A program made the position numbers and the translations under genes. A DNA stretch of 36,880 bases from Mycobacterium sp. E1747. GTDB taxonomy: Bacteria; Actinomycetota; Actinomycetes; Mycobacteriales; Mycobacteriaceae. A model generated the notes under the pieces. That model made no database searches, was not told the origin of the DNA, and saw only the letters and a list, made by a program, of their open reading frames with translations. The stretch's first letter is position 1; each line of letters begins with the position of its first letter. Of this stretch, positions 16,480-23,546 are shown piece after piece. The stretch spans positions 1 to 36,880 of the forward strand of contig NZ_LZJI01000199.1 in the NCBI RefSeq assembly GCF_001667775.1. The letters are read 5' to 3'.

Positions 16480-17127
16480 CCCCGGCGCTTCCGGGGCGTT
16501 GACCGCTCCCACCGGCAGCGCGTCGGAAGACCGGTCGCGCGGCGGAATAGCCCCCAGATCGTCGCGGGCGTCGGCGGCCGCGAGCACCGAGTAGACCAGC
16601 GCGGCGATCGCGGCCGGCCACAGCAGGGTGAGCGCGATCCGCAGCGCATCGCTCGCGAAGAACACCGGCGGCGCCTGGATGACGTAGGCCACCGACGGGC
16701 CCGTCACCGACGGGCCCTTGGGCAGCGGCACCGCGTCGAAGTTCAACGCTCCGTACCTGATTCGGACCAGCGCCGCCCCGGTTGCCGCCCCGACCGCGGC
16801 CGCGGTCAACAGGCCGGTCGCCAGCGCGACGACCATGCCCGGCCCCCGGCGCGCGCGCCACTGCCACGCGAGCGCCGCCGCTACCACCGCCAGCACGGTG
16901 AGCAGGCCCAGCATCAGGCAGGGCGCATCGAAGAAGTGCTGGGACTCGTTGCCGAGATAGTCGTGGACCCGTTCACCGGCGCGCGTGAGGGCCACCACGG
17001 CGTGGATCGGCGGGGCGATCCACGCCCACAGCGCGCCGACCAGCACGCCGGTCGCCACCGGCGCCAGCCCGGCGAGGGCGATCACGCGCGCGGGCAGGGT
17101 GCGCGTGGTGTGCGCGGCCTCGGTCAT
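16474..17127 (-). CDS. DUF2567 four-helix membrane protein
   Basis: A 217-residue membrane protein equivalent to Rv1591. Four hydrophobic segments are visible: VIALAGLAPVATGVLVGALW, LMLGLLTVLAVVAAALAW, MVVALATGLLTAAAVGAATG and LRIALTLLWPAAIAALVYS. Extracytoplasmic loops lie between helices 1-2 and 3-4, and the C-terminus is polar. ATG 17127 overlaps the bsaP stop as ATGA, so it is probably translated with bsaP and bioB. The constant link with bioB and bsaP suggests, without proof, a role connected to biotin or to the BioB iron-sulfur cluster. No catalytic motif is seen. Confidence 0.82.
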   Translation of the reverse strand: MTEAAHTTRTLPARVIALAGLAPVATGVLVGALWAWIAPPIHAVVALTRAGERVHDYLGNESQHFFDAPCLMLGLLTVLAVVAAALAWQWRARRGPGMVVALATGLLTAAAVGAATGAALVRIRYGALNFDAVPLPKGPSVTGPSVAYVIQAPPVFFASDALRIALTLLWPAAIAALVYSVLAAADARDDLGAIPPRDRSSDALPVGAVNAPEAPGS

Positions 17128-17351
17128 CGTTGGGCCTCGAGGTCGACGGAGTCGACCTGCCCGTGCCGCGAGCAGCGCGCTCGCCAGCCGTCGGGGCGGA
17201 CCTGCACCACCATGCGGCGTCCGCATTCCGCGCAGAACCGCGGCGGTTCCAGACCCAACTGCGCCGCTGTCGGCACCGCGGTGCCCCCCAATTCGCCGGT
17301 GTAGACGTTGTAGACGCCCGCGCTGACCGGGGCGCCCAGATCGTGAACCAC
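17124..17351 (-). CDS. bsaP: Biotin synthase auxiliary protein BsaP
   Basis: A 75-residue protein equivalent to Rv1590. From recalled literature, this family supports mycobacterial BioB, probably by helping the iron-sulfur cluster that is consumed as sulfur donor. The C-terminal half has a compact metal-type site: Cys40 and Cys43 (FCAECGRR), then Cys60 and His63 (ARCSRHG). The N-terminal half contains GVYNVYTGELGG. It starts at GTG 17351 with TTGGAG just upstream, 14 bases after the bioB stop, and its stop overlaps the DUF2567 start. The conserved cysteines could hold zinc or an iron-sulfur cluster; sequence alone does not decide. Confidence 0.85.
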   Translation of the reverse strand: MVHDLGAPVSAGVYNVYTGELGGTAVPTAAQLGLEPPRFCAECGRRMVVQVRPDGWRARCSRHGQVDSVDLEAQR

Positions 17352-17365
17352 AGTCTCCAAGTCTC

Positions 17366-18400
17366 TTACAAGGTGGCGTTGAGCGCCTTGATCGGCATCT
17401 GCAGGTCGTCGAGCAGCTCCAGATCGGCTTCGGCCGGGCGGCCGAGCGTGGTCAGGTAGTTGCCGACGATCACGGCGTTGATGCCGCCCAGGATGCCCTT
17501 CTTGGCGCCCAGGTCGCCCAGGGTGATCTCGCGGCCCCCGGCGAACCGCAGGATCGCGCGCGGCAGCGCCAGCCGGAAGGCGGCCACCGACTTGAGCGCC
17601 TCGGCCACCGGCAGCACCTCCAGGTCGCCGAATGGCGTGCCGGGCCGCGGGTTGAGGAAGTTCAGCGGGACCTCGTCGGGCCCCAGCTCGGCCAGCTCGG
17701 CGGCGAACTCCGCGCGCTGTTCGAGCGTCTCGCCCATGCCCAGGATGCCGCCGCAGCACACCTCCATGCCGGCGTCGCGCACCATGGACAGGGTCTGCCA
17801 GCGCTCCTCCCAGGTGTGGGTGGTCACCACGTTGGTGAAGAACGAGCGGGCGGTCTCGAGGTTGTGGTTATAGCGGTGCACGCCCATCTGCGAGAGCTGC
17901 CCGACCTGCTCGGCGGTCAGCATCCCCAGCGAGCAGGCGATGTTGATCTCGACCTCGTTGCGGATCGCCTCGATCCCGGCCGCGACCTGGGCCATCAACC
18001 GCTCGTCGGGCCCGCGCACGGCGGCCACGATGCAGAACTCGGTGGCACCGGACTTGGCGGTTTGCTTGGCGGCCTCGACCAGGCTGGGAATGTCCAGCCG
18101 GGCACTGCGTACCGGCGACGCGAACAACCCCGACTGCGAGCAGAAATGACAATCCTCGGGGCAGCCGCCGGTCTTCAGGCTGATGATGCCCTCGACCTCG
18201 ACCTCGGGCCCGCACCAGCGCATCCGCACCTCGTGGGCCAGCTCCAGCAGGTCGTCGAGCCGCTCGTCAGGGAGCTGCAGCACCCGCAGCACCTGGTCGC
18301 GACTCAGCCCCTCGCCCCGCTCGAGCACCTGGTCGCGGGCAACCGCCAGAATGTCCGCGTCGGTGGCGTCGGTCGCCGGTCGAGTTGCCGCTTGAGTCAC
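17366..18400 (-). CDS. bioB: Biotin synthase
   Basis: Radical-SAM enzyme that inserts sulfur into dethiobiotin. The 344-residue protein carries the radical-SAM triad CPEDCHFC (Cys80, Cys84, Cys87), with further conserved cysteines in EFCIVAAVRG, NIACSLG and MEVCCGG that include ligands of the sacrificial second cluster. The start is GTG 18400 (VTQAATRPAT), with GGGGAG seven bases ahead; an open frame extends 27 codons upstream but is not BioB-like. First gene of a bioB-bsaP-DUF2567 operon. It is divergent from the four-gene membrane cassette across 131 bases. Confidence 0.97.
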   Translation of the reverse strand: MTQAATRPATDATDADILAVARDQVLERGEGLSRDQVLRVLQLPDERLDDLLELAHEVRMRWCGPEVEVEGIISLKTGGCPEDCHFCSQSGLFASPVRSARLDIPSLVEAAKQTAKSGATEFCIVAAVRGPDERLMAQVAAGIEAIRNEVEINIACSLGMLTAEQVGQLSQMGVHRYNHNLETARSFFTNVVTTHTWEERWQTLSMVRDAGMEVCCGGILGMGETLEQRAEFAAELAELGPDEVPLNFLNPRPGTPFGDLEVLPVAEALKSVAAFRLALPRAILRFAGGREITLGDLGAKKGILGGINAVIVGNYLTTLGRPAEADLELLDDLQMPIKALNATL

Positions 18401-18464
18401 CAGTACTCCCCTGCATCGTCGGTGGCCGAGCGCGCGGCCTCTTGCCCCACGGTCGTGGTGGCTG

Positions 18465-18492
18465 TGAATAAATGCGTTCAAAGTAGGGTAAC
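18465..18492. promoter_or_regulatory. Possible operator between bioB and the membrane cassette
   Basis: The divergent 131-base gap holds an imperfect inverted repeat, TGAAT-N6-GTTCA at 18465-18480, followed by GTAAC at 18488-18492. Mycobacterial and corynebacterial biotin genes are controlled by the TetR-family BioQ, whose sites contain TGAAC and GTTAC half-sites. The element order here does not match that pattern exactly, so the call is tentative. Confidence 0.22.
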
Positions 18493-18531
18493 GGCCGCAG
18501 TGCGTGTCGTCCGCCGGGGTATCTCACCACC

Positions 18532-18705
18532 ATGACCGATCCACACGTCACGTATGTGGCCCACCACATGATCCTGCTGGCGATCCCGGCGTTCCTGCCG
18601 GCGATCGTCGTGGTCGGCGTGATTCTCTACGTCGCGCTCAAAGACCGCCGGTCGCCCGGCGAGTCCGAGGACGCCGGGCAGCGCGACGACGAAATCGGTG
18701 ATTGA
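18532..18705 (+). CDS. 57-residue single-pass membrane protein
   Basis: Small unrecognised protein. The translation begins MTDPHVTYVAHHMILLAIPA, continues with a hydrophobic helix (about residues 13-36) and ends in a charged tail (KDRRSPGESEDAGQRDDE). The N-terminal half carries three histidines (His5, His11, His12) beside the helix. Third codon positions are almost all G or C, as in neighbouring genes, which supports real coding. The stop at 18703-18705 is 84 bases before the next start, on the same strand, so it is probably the first gene of the cassette. Small helical subunits of this kind often accompany large membrane complexes; that role is inferred only. Confidence 0.7.
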   Translation: MTDPHVTYVAHHMILLAIPAFLPAIVVVGVILYVALKDRRSPGESEDAGQRDDEIGD

Positions 18706-18789
18706 CCGGCCGATTATTTGGGCATTCCGCTTCGTGCGAGCTGGATCACAGCTCGCCCGGCGGTCCGGGCGCTGTTGGGAGGGTTGACG

Positions 18790-20634
18790 ATGACATCGGC
18801 GGAACTCACTTTCGTTGCCGAGGCGCCGGCGCGCGGCGCCGGCCTCAACCAGGTGATCGGCCTGTCGGTCGCGGCGGTCGTGATCGCCGCGGTCATGCTG
18901 TGGGTGGGTTATGCCCACCGCACCCATCGCATCGAGTGGCTGACCCGGGTCGCCGACAAGACGGGCGAAAAGTTCCACCGGCCCAACTGGGTGGCGCTGC
19001 CGGTCCTCATTTTCACGACGTTCATCATCTGCGCCCTGTTCGGATTCATCTGGGACGTCAGCTGGCATATCGGCAACGGGCGCGACCCCGGCCCCCTGGC
19101 CAACCCCGCGCACTACTTCATCATTATCGGCCTGTTCGGCATCTTCGTCGCCGGCATGGTCTCGATCGTGCTGCCGTTCGACGAGCCGGGCCCCGCGGCG
19201 GTGCGGATCACGCGCAACTGGCACGCACCGGTCGGCGGCCTGCTGATGGCGGGCTGCGGGATGTACGCGATGATCGGGTTCCCCCTCGACGACATCTGGC
19301 ACCGGATCTTCGGGCAAGACGTAACACTTTGGGGTCCAACGCATTTGATGATGATCGGCGGGGCGTGTTTCTCGCTCTTCTCGGTGCTGATGCTCGAGCG
19401 TGAGGGCGAGGCGCACGACGCCGACGAGGTGACCCACGGCGCGTTCATCACCTTCCTGCGTTACCTGTCGTTCGGCGGACTGTTCATCGGGCTGTCCGTC
19501 TACCAGATCGAGTTCGACTTCGGGGTCCCGCAGTTCCGGCTGGTGTTCCAGCCGATGCTGATCGCCGCCGCGTCCGCGCTGGCGGCCGTCGCTGCCCGCC
19601 TGACGATGGGACGCGGCGCCGCGATCATCGCGGCGGTGTTCGCCATCGCGCTGCGGGGCGCGGTTGCGCTGGTGGTCGGCCCCATCCTGGGCGCCCCGAT
19701 CAACTGGTTCCCGCTGTATCTGGGGCCCGCCCTGGTCGTCGAGCTGGTGGCGCTGACGCCGCTGCTCAAGCGCCCGGTCGCCTTCGGCGCCGTCTCCGGC
19801 ATCGCGGTGGCCACGGTGGGGCTGTGGCTGGAATCGCTGTGGATCGCGGCCGTGTACCACTACCCGTGGCCGACCAGCATGTGGGGCGAGGCGCTGGCGA
19901 TGTCGGTGCCCGTGGCGGCGTTGACCGGGACATGCGGCGCGCTGTTCGGCCTGGTCCTCACCGGCCAACACCTGCCGGCCCGGCGACTCGGCATCGGCGT
20001 CGTCGCGCTGACGGTGCTGGTGATCGGCGTCGCGGTGGCCAACGGGTTGCACATCCTCGTGCCCGGCAAGGACACCGCCACGGTGACACTGACGGATCTG
20101 CCCAGCCCCACGGGGCAACGCATGGTGTCAGCCGACGTGATGCTCTCCCCGACGACCATGGTCAGTGACCACCCGGACTGGCTGACGATCCTGTCCTGGC
20201 AGGGGCGGATGCAGAACGACCGCGGCCTGATGATCGACAAGCTCACCAAGGTTGGGCCGGGACACTACCGGTCCACCCAGCCGGTCCCGGTGTGGGGTGA
20301 CTGGAAGACGCTGTTGCGGGTGCAAGACGGCCGCACGATGACGGCCGTGCCGATCTACGAGCCGGCCGACGACGCCATCCCGGCACCCGAGGTCCCCGCG
20401 CTGGCGACCAGCACGCGGCCGTTCGTCCTGGAGGTCACGATCCTGCAGCGCGAGCGTGACCAGAGCGCACCCGCCTGGCTGTTCACCGCCGGTGGGATCG
20501 TCGTGCTGTTCCTGACGCTGATCGTGATCACCGCCCTGACCTGGGGCGCAGGCCGGATCAACAACTACGACACCCTGCCCAAGCGGCCCGAGGAGCAAAA
20601 GCACACGGTGCCCGGCACCCCCCGGGCGGCATGA
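18790..20634 (+). CDS. Large polytopic membrane protein with FixH/YtkA-like outer domain
   Basis: A 614-residue protein of unknown function. About twelve transmembrane helices occupy residues 20-425. They are followed by a likely extracytoplasmic beta domain (about 428-555) and a final helix (about 563-588) before a charged tail. The outer domain has the pattern VGPGHYRSTQPVPVWGDWKT, resembling FixH/YtkA-like copper-associated domains. Two DxxWH motifs sit at helix ends: Asp89-His93 (DVSWH) and Asp167-His171 (DDIWH). Other membrane-edge histidines include His108, His145 and His185, suggesting metal or haem binding. ATG 18790 has GGGAGGG upstream; the stop overlaps the next gene as ATGA. A metal-handling or respiratory-type role is inference. 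Confidence 0.85.
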   Translation: MTSAELTFVAEAPARGAGLNQVIGLSVAAVVIAAVMLWVGYAHRTHRIEWLTRVADKTGEKFHRPNWVALPVLIFTTFIICALFGFIWDVSWHIGNGRDPGPLANPAHYFIIIGLFGIFVAGMVSIVLPFDEPGPAAVRITRNWHAPVGGLLMAGCGMYAMIGFPLDDIWHRIFGQDVTLWGPTHLMMIGGACFSLFSVLMLEREGEAHDADEVTHGAFITFLRYLSFGGLFIGLSVYQIEFDFGVPQFRLVFQPMLIAAASALAAVAARLTMGRGAAIIAAVFAIALRGAVALVVGPILGAPINWFPLYLGPALVVELVALTPLLKRPVAFGAVSGIAVATVGLWLESLWIAAVYHYPWPTSMWGEALAMSVPVAALTGTCGALFGLVLTGQHLPARRLGIGVVALTVLVIGVAVANGLHILVPGKDTATVTLTDLPSPTGQRMVSADVMLSPTTMVSDHPDWLTILSWQGRMQNDRGLMIDKLTKVGPGHYRSTQPVPVWGDWKTLLRVQDGRTMTAVPIYEPADDAIPAPEVPALATSTRPFVLEVTILQRERDQSAPAWLFTAGGIVVLFLTLIVITALTWGAGRINNYDTLPKRPEEQKHTVPGTPRAA

Positions 20635-20999
20635 GCGTGAAGATGCCTAGCGCCCCGGCCGCGGCGTGGGTGGGGACCCTGGCGTGGGCACTGTTCGCGT
20701 GCGCCGGTTCGCACAACCACGCCCCGGCCGCCGACCCGACGGTCGACGTCACCATCGCCAAGGGGCAGGTGACCCCCACCAACGCCGCCCTGCAGGCCAA
20801 GGTGCGCCAGCAGATCACCCTGCACGTGACCAGCGACGCCACCGACGAGCTGCACGTGCACTCGACGCCCGACCACAAGTTCCCGGTGGCCGCGGCACCG
20901 AACCAGACCTTCCAGTTCGCCGTCGACGTGCCGGGCAACGTCGAGGTGGAGCTGCACCACCTGGACCGCACGATCGCGACCATCCAAGTCCAACCGTGA
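20631..20999 (+). CDS. Exported cupredoxin-like protein, probable lipoprotein
   Basis: A 122-residue protein with an N-terminal export helix (AAWVGTLAWALFACAG) whose Cys24 sits in an imperfect lipobox (LFAC), followed by the His-rich SHNH. The rest looks like one cupredoxin-type beta sandwich of the EfeO N-terminal kind. It has VRQQITLHVTSDATDELHVH, then NQTFQFAVDVPGNVEVELHH, then a final strand IATIQVQP. Potential metal ligands are His75, His77, His82, His109 and His110. The usual blue-copper Cys-Met pair is not evident, so type-1 copper binding is doubtful. Its ATG overlaps the upstream stop (ATGA) and its stop overlaps the next GTG (GTGA), so stoichiometric co-expression is likely. Confidence 0.85.
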   Translation: MSVKMPSAPAAAWVGTLAWALFACAGSHNHAPAADPTVDVTIAKGQVTPTNAALQAKVRQQITLHVTSDATDELHVHSTPDHKFPVAAAPNQTFQFAVDVPGNVEVELHHLDRTIATIQVQP

Positions 21000-22360
21000 G
21001 CCCCCGCAGCGCGACCGCGGTGCTCGCGCACGGCCTCGGCGGATCCGGCGACCTTCCGGTGCCGTACATGTACGCGATGGTCGGCGCGGCGTGGGCGCTG
21101 ACGTTCACCTTCGCGCTCCTCGCCTTCGCGTGGCGGCGCCCCCGGTTTGATCCGGGCAAACCGGGCCGTCCGCTGCCAGGGGCGGTGACCGCGTTCGTCG
21201 ACGCGCGGGTGACGCGGTGGACGGCGGCCGCGCTAACACTGGTCTTCGCGGCCTGGGCGGTGGCGGCCGGGGTGTGGGGTCCGCGGTCGGAGGCCAACGC
21301 CCTGCTCGGCGCGTTCTACGTGTTGCTATGGGTCGGCCTGGTGGCACTGTCGCTGCTGGTCGGGCCGGTCTGGCGGGTCATCTCCCCGATGCGGACGATC
21401 TATCTGCTGCTGCGCCGCGGCACGCCCGAGCGCCTGCACTCACCGCGGCTTGCCTATCCCGATGGCTGGGGCTACCGTCCGGCCGCGCTGGGCCTGTTCG
21501 CGTTCGTCTGGATGGAGCTGGCCAGCCCGAACCCGGCTTCGCTGCCGTGGGTGCGGGCGTGGCTGGCCGTCTATGCCGTGGCCATGCTGGTGGGCGCCTG
21601 GCTGTGCGGCCAGCGCTGGCTGGCCCGGGCCGATCCCTTCGGGGTGTACAGCATGGCGGTGTCGCGCCTGTCGCCGTTTCGCCGCAACCCCGACAGCGGG
21701 CGGATCGTGGTGGGAAACCCGCTCGACCATTTGCCGTCGCTGCCGGTGCGGCCCGGTGTGGTGGTGCTGCTGGCGGTGCTGCTCGGGTCCACCGCGTTCG
21801 ACAGCTTCTCGTCGTCGGTGACGTGGCGCGGTTTCGCCGACCGGCTCTCCCCCAACATCGGCCTGGCGCCGGCGGTGTCGTCGTCAGTGCTGCGGACCCT
21901 CGGGCTGATCGTCTTCATTTCGGTTGTCGCCGTTACCTTTTCGCTCGCCGCACGCGCGACGGGCGGCGTGGACCGTGCGCGGCGCCGGGCCCTGCCCGGG
22001 CAGATGGCGCATTCGGTGATCCCGATCGTGGTGGGCTACATCTTCGCCCACTACCTGACCTACCTCGTCGAGCGCGGACAGCAGGCGGCGTTCGCACTGG
22101 CCGACCCCTTCGGCCGCGGCTGGAATGGGCTGGGGCTGGCGCATCAGCAGGTCGCCTATGTGCTGTCCACCCATCCGCCGGTGCTGGCCGGGATCAAGGT
22201 GGCGTGCGTGGTGACCGGCCACATCCTCGCGGTGATCGCGGCCCACGACAAAGCGCTGCGGCTGCTGCCCAGCGGCCACCAGCTCACCGGCCAGCTGACG
22301 ATGATGCTGGTCATGGTCGGCTACACGTTCACCGGCCTGTACCTGCTGTTCGGCGGTTAG
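20996..22360 (+). CDS. Polytopic membrane protein ending the cassette
   Basis: A 454-residue protein with about ten predicted helices. It opens with HGLGGSGDLPVPYMYAM, a pattern I associate, from memory and with low certainty, with actinobacterial membrane proteins labelled fenitrothion-hydrolase-like. The motif ADPFG occurs twice, in RADPFGVYS and LADPFGRGW. Histidines lie in late helices and loops (FAHYLTYLVERG, GLAHQQVAY, VTGHILAVIAAHDKALRLLP) and could bind a metal or cofactor. Its GTG start overlaps the cupredoxin-like gene stop. The 3' end overlaps the convergent 2H-phosphoesterase gene by 4 bases. Function is unknown; co-expression with two other envelope proteins argues for one membrane complex. 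Confidence 0.82.
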   Translation: MSPRSATAVLAHGLGGSGDLPVPYMYAMVGAAWALTFTFALLAFAWRRPRFDPGKPGRPLPGAVTAFVDARVTRWTAAALTLVFAAWAVAAGVWGPRSEANALLGAFYVLLWVGLVALSLLVGPVWRVISPMRTIYLLLRRGTPERLHSPRLAYPDGWGYRPAALGLFAFVWMELASPNPASLPWVRAWLAVYAVAMLVGAWLCGQRWLARADPFGVYSMAVSRLSPFRRNPDSGRIVVGNPLDHLPSLPVRPGVVVLLAVLLGSTAFDSFSSSVTWRGFADRLSPNIGLAPAVSSSVLRTLGLIVFISVVAVTFSLAARATGGVDRARRRALPGQMAHSVIPIVVGYIFAHYLTYLVERGQQAAFALADPFGRGWNGLGLAHQQVAYVLSTHPPVLAGIKVACVVTGHILAVIAAHDKALRLLPSGHQLTGQLTMMLVMVGYTFTGLYLLFGG

Positions 22361-22866
22361 CCGATCAGGTAGTCGACCTTCTTCTCGCCGTTCCAGTGCC
22401 GCAGGGCGGCGAAACTGCCCTCGACGAGCGTGGGCCGACCCGCGATGCGCAGCGCCCGGCTCAGCACCGGCCCGCCGACGCGGCGGGCCAGCGTGACGTG
22501 CGGCGTCCACCGGCCGGGCAGGCTGGTGGGGGCCGGCGCGGGGGCCAGATGCTCGCCGCACAGCCGGTGCACCTCGGCGTGGAAATCGAGCAGTTCGGAC
22601 GTCGGCACGATGAGGCGGGCCAGGATCGCATCGGATCGCCCGAGTAGCAGGGACGCGCCGACGGCGCAGCCCAGCGGCAGCCGTGCGGTCAGCGGGCGCA
22701 GCGCGGCGTCGGCCTCCTCGGCGATGCGATCGGCCACCGCGAGCGTGACGTGCGGCCGCCCCGCCGGCGCCTGGCTGGGAATCCCGGCGCCCGCCAACGC
22801 GTCCCACAACCCACGGATCGTCGCTTCGGTTTCGCCGTCGAAGAGCAGCTCGATCGAATGCACCAT
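22357..22866 (-). CDS. 2H phosphoesterase (2'-5' RNA ligase-like)
   Basis: A 169-residue protein, equal in length to Rv1571. The two hallmark HxT motifs of the 2H superfamily are visible: RPHVTLAVAD near residue 38 and TPHVTLARRV near residue 122, in an LigT/CPDase-like layout. Family members act on 2'-5' RNA bonds or cyclic phosphates; the substrate here is unknown. ATG 22866 shares one base with the bioD stop (TGATG), so expression with the biotin genes is likely. Whether it acts in biotin metabolism or merely shares the transcript cannot be told. Confidence 0.85.
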   Translation of the reverse strand: MVHSIELLFDGETEATIRGLWDALAGAGIPSQAPAGRPHVTLAVADRIAEEADAALRPLTARLPLGCAVGASLLLGRSDAILARLIVPTSELLDFHAEVHRLCGEHLAPAPAPTSLPGRWTPHVTLARRVGGPVLSRALRIAGRPTLVEGSFAALRHWNGEKKVDYLIG

Positions 22867-23546
22867 CAGGGGACCAGCGCGGCGACCCAGTCGCGGTCGA
22901 ACGCCGCCGCGCTCATGTCCGCGAACTGCGCGGCGTCCATCGCCCCGGCGCCTGCGGGCAGCGCGGCCCGCAGCGGGCCCAGCCGGTCCAGGGCGACGCG
23001 GTTCGAGGTCTCCGCCGGCCCGGGGCGGCCCGGCCAGCTGCCGATCACCAACCCCGCACACGAGACACCATGTGCGGCAAGCGCTTCCAGGGTCAGCGCG
23101 GTGTGGTTGAGGGTGCCCAGTTCCGCGGTGACCGCAACCAGCGCCCCGGCGCCCAGCTCGACGGCGAGATCACGCAGGGTGACGCCGGCGGCGGCGAGCT
23201 CGACCAGCAACCCACCGGCCCCTTCCACCAGCGTCAGCCGCCCCGGGCGGTCCAGGCCGGCGATCAGCCGCAGCATCTGGTCGCCGGTGGGCAGCGCCGC
23301 GCCGGCCAGCTCGGCCGCGGCGGCCGGCGCCAGCGGCTGCGGATAGCGGGCGAGCCCGGCCAGTTCGGTCACGCCGGACAGGCGCGCGACCTCGGCGAGG
23401 TCGTCGTCGCCCGAGTCGGTGCCGGTCTGGACCGGTTTGCACACCGCCACGTCGATGCCGGCCTGACGGGCGTGGCAGGCCAGGGCCGCGGTGACGACGG
23501 TTTTGCCGACGCCGGTGCCCGTGCCCGTGACGACGAGGACGGTCAA
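22866..23546 (-). CDS. bioD: Dethiobiotin synthetase
   Basis: ATP-dependent carboxylase that closes the ureido ring of dethiobiotin. The 226-residue protein opens with the P-loop VVTGTGTGVGKT (Lys15) and contains VCKPVQTG and LTLVEGAGGLLVELA, the usual substrate and Mg2+ contacts. No ATG or GTG fits; TTG 23546 reproduces the family N-terminus and overlaps the bioF stop as TTGA, with no ribosome-binding site, so translation probably depends on coupling to bioF. The first base of the downstream 2H phosphoesterase start is shared with its stop. Confidence 0.96.
   Translation of the reverse strand: MTVLVVTGTGTGVGKTVVTAALACHARQAGIDVAVCKPVQTGTDSGDDDLAEVARLSGVTELAGLARYPQPLAPAAAAELAGAALPTGDQMLRLIAGLDRPGRLTLVEGAGGLLVELAAAGVTLRDLAVELGAGALVAVTAELGTLNHTALTLEALAAHGVSCAGLVIGSWPGRPGPAETSNRVALDRLGPLRAALPAGAGAMDAAQFADMSAAAFDRDWVAALVP

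Noticed and set aside
18478..20118. Minus-strand open frame of 546 codons opposite the large cassette protein
   Set aside because: The translation is a low-complexity string rich in Asp, Arg, Gln and His with no motif, while the plus strand gives clear transmembrane helices and a ribosome-binding site.
18401..22360. Remnant of prophage phiRv1 at the bioB site
   Set aside because: No integrase, capsid, terminase or REP13E12-like sequence is present; the four genes are membrane or exported proteins.
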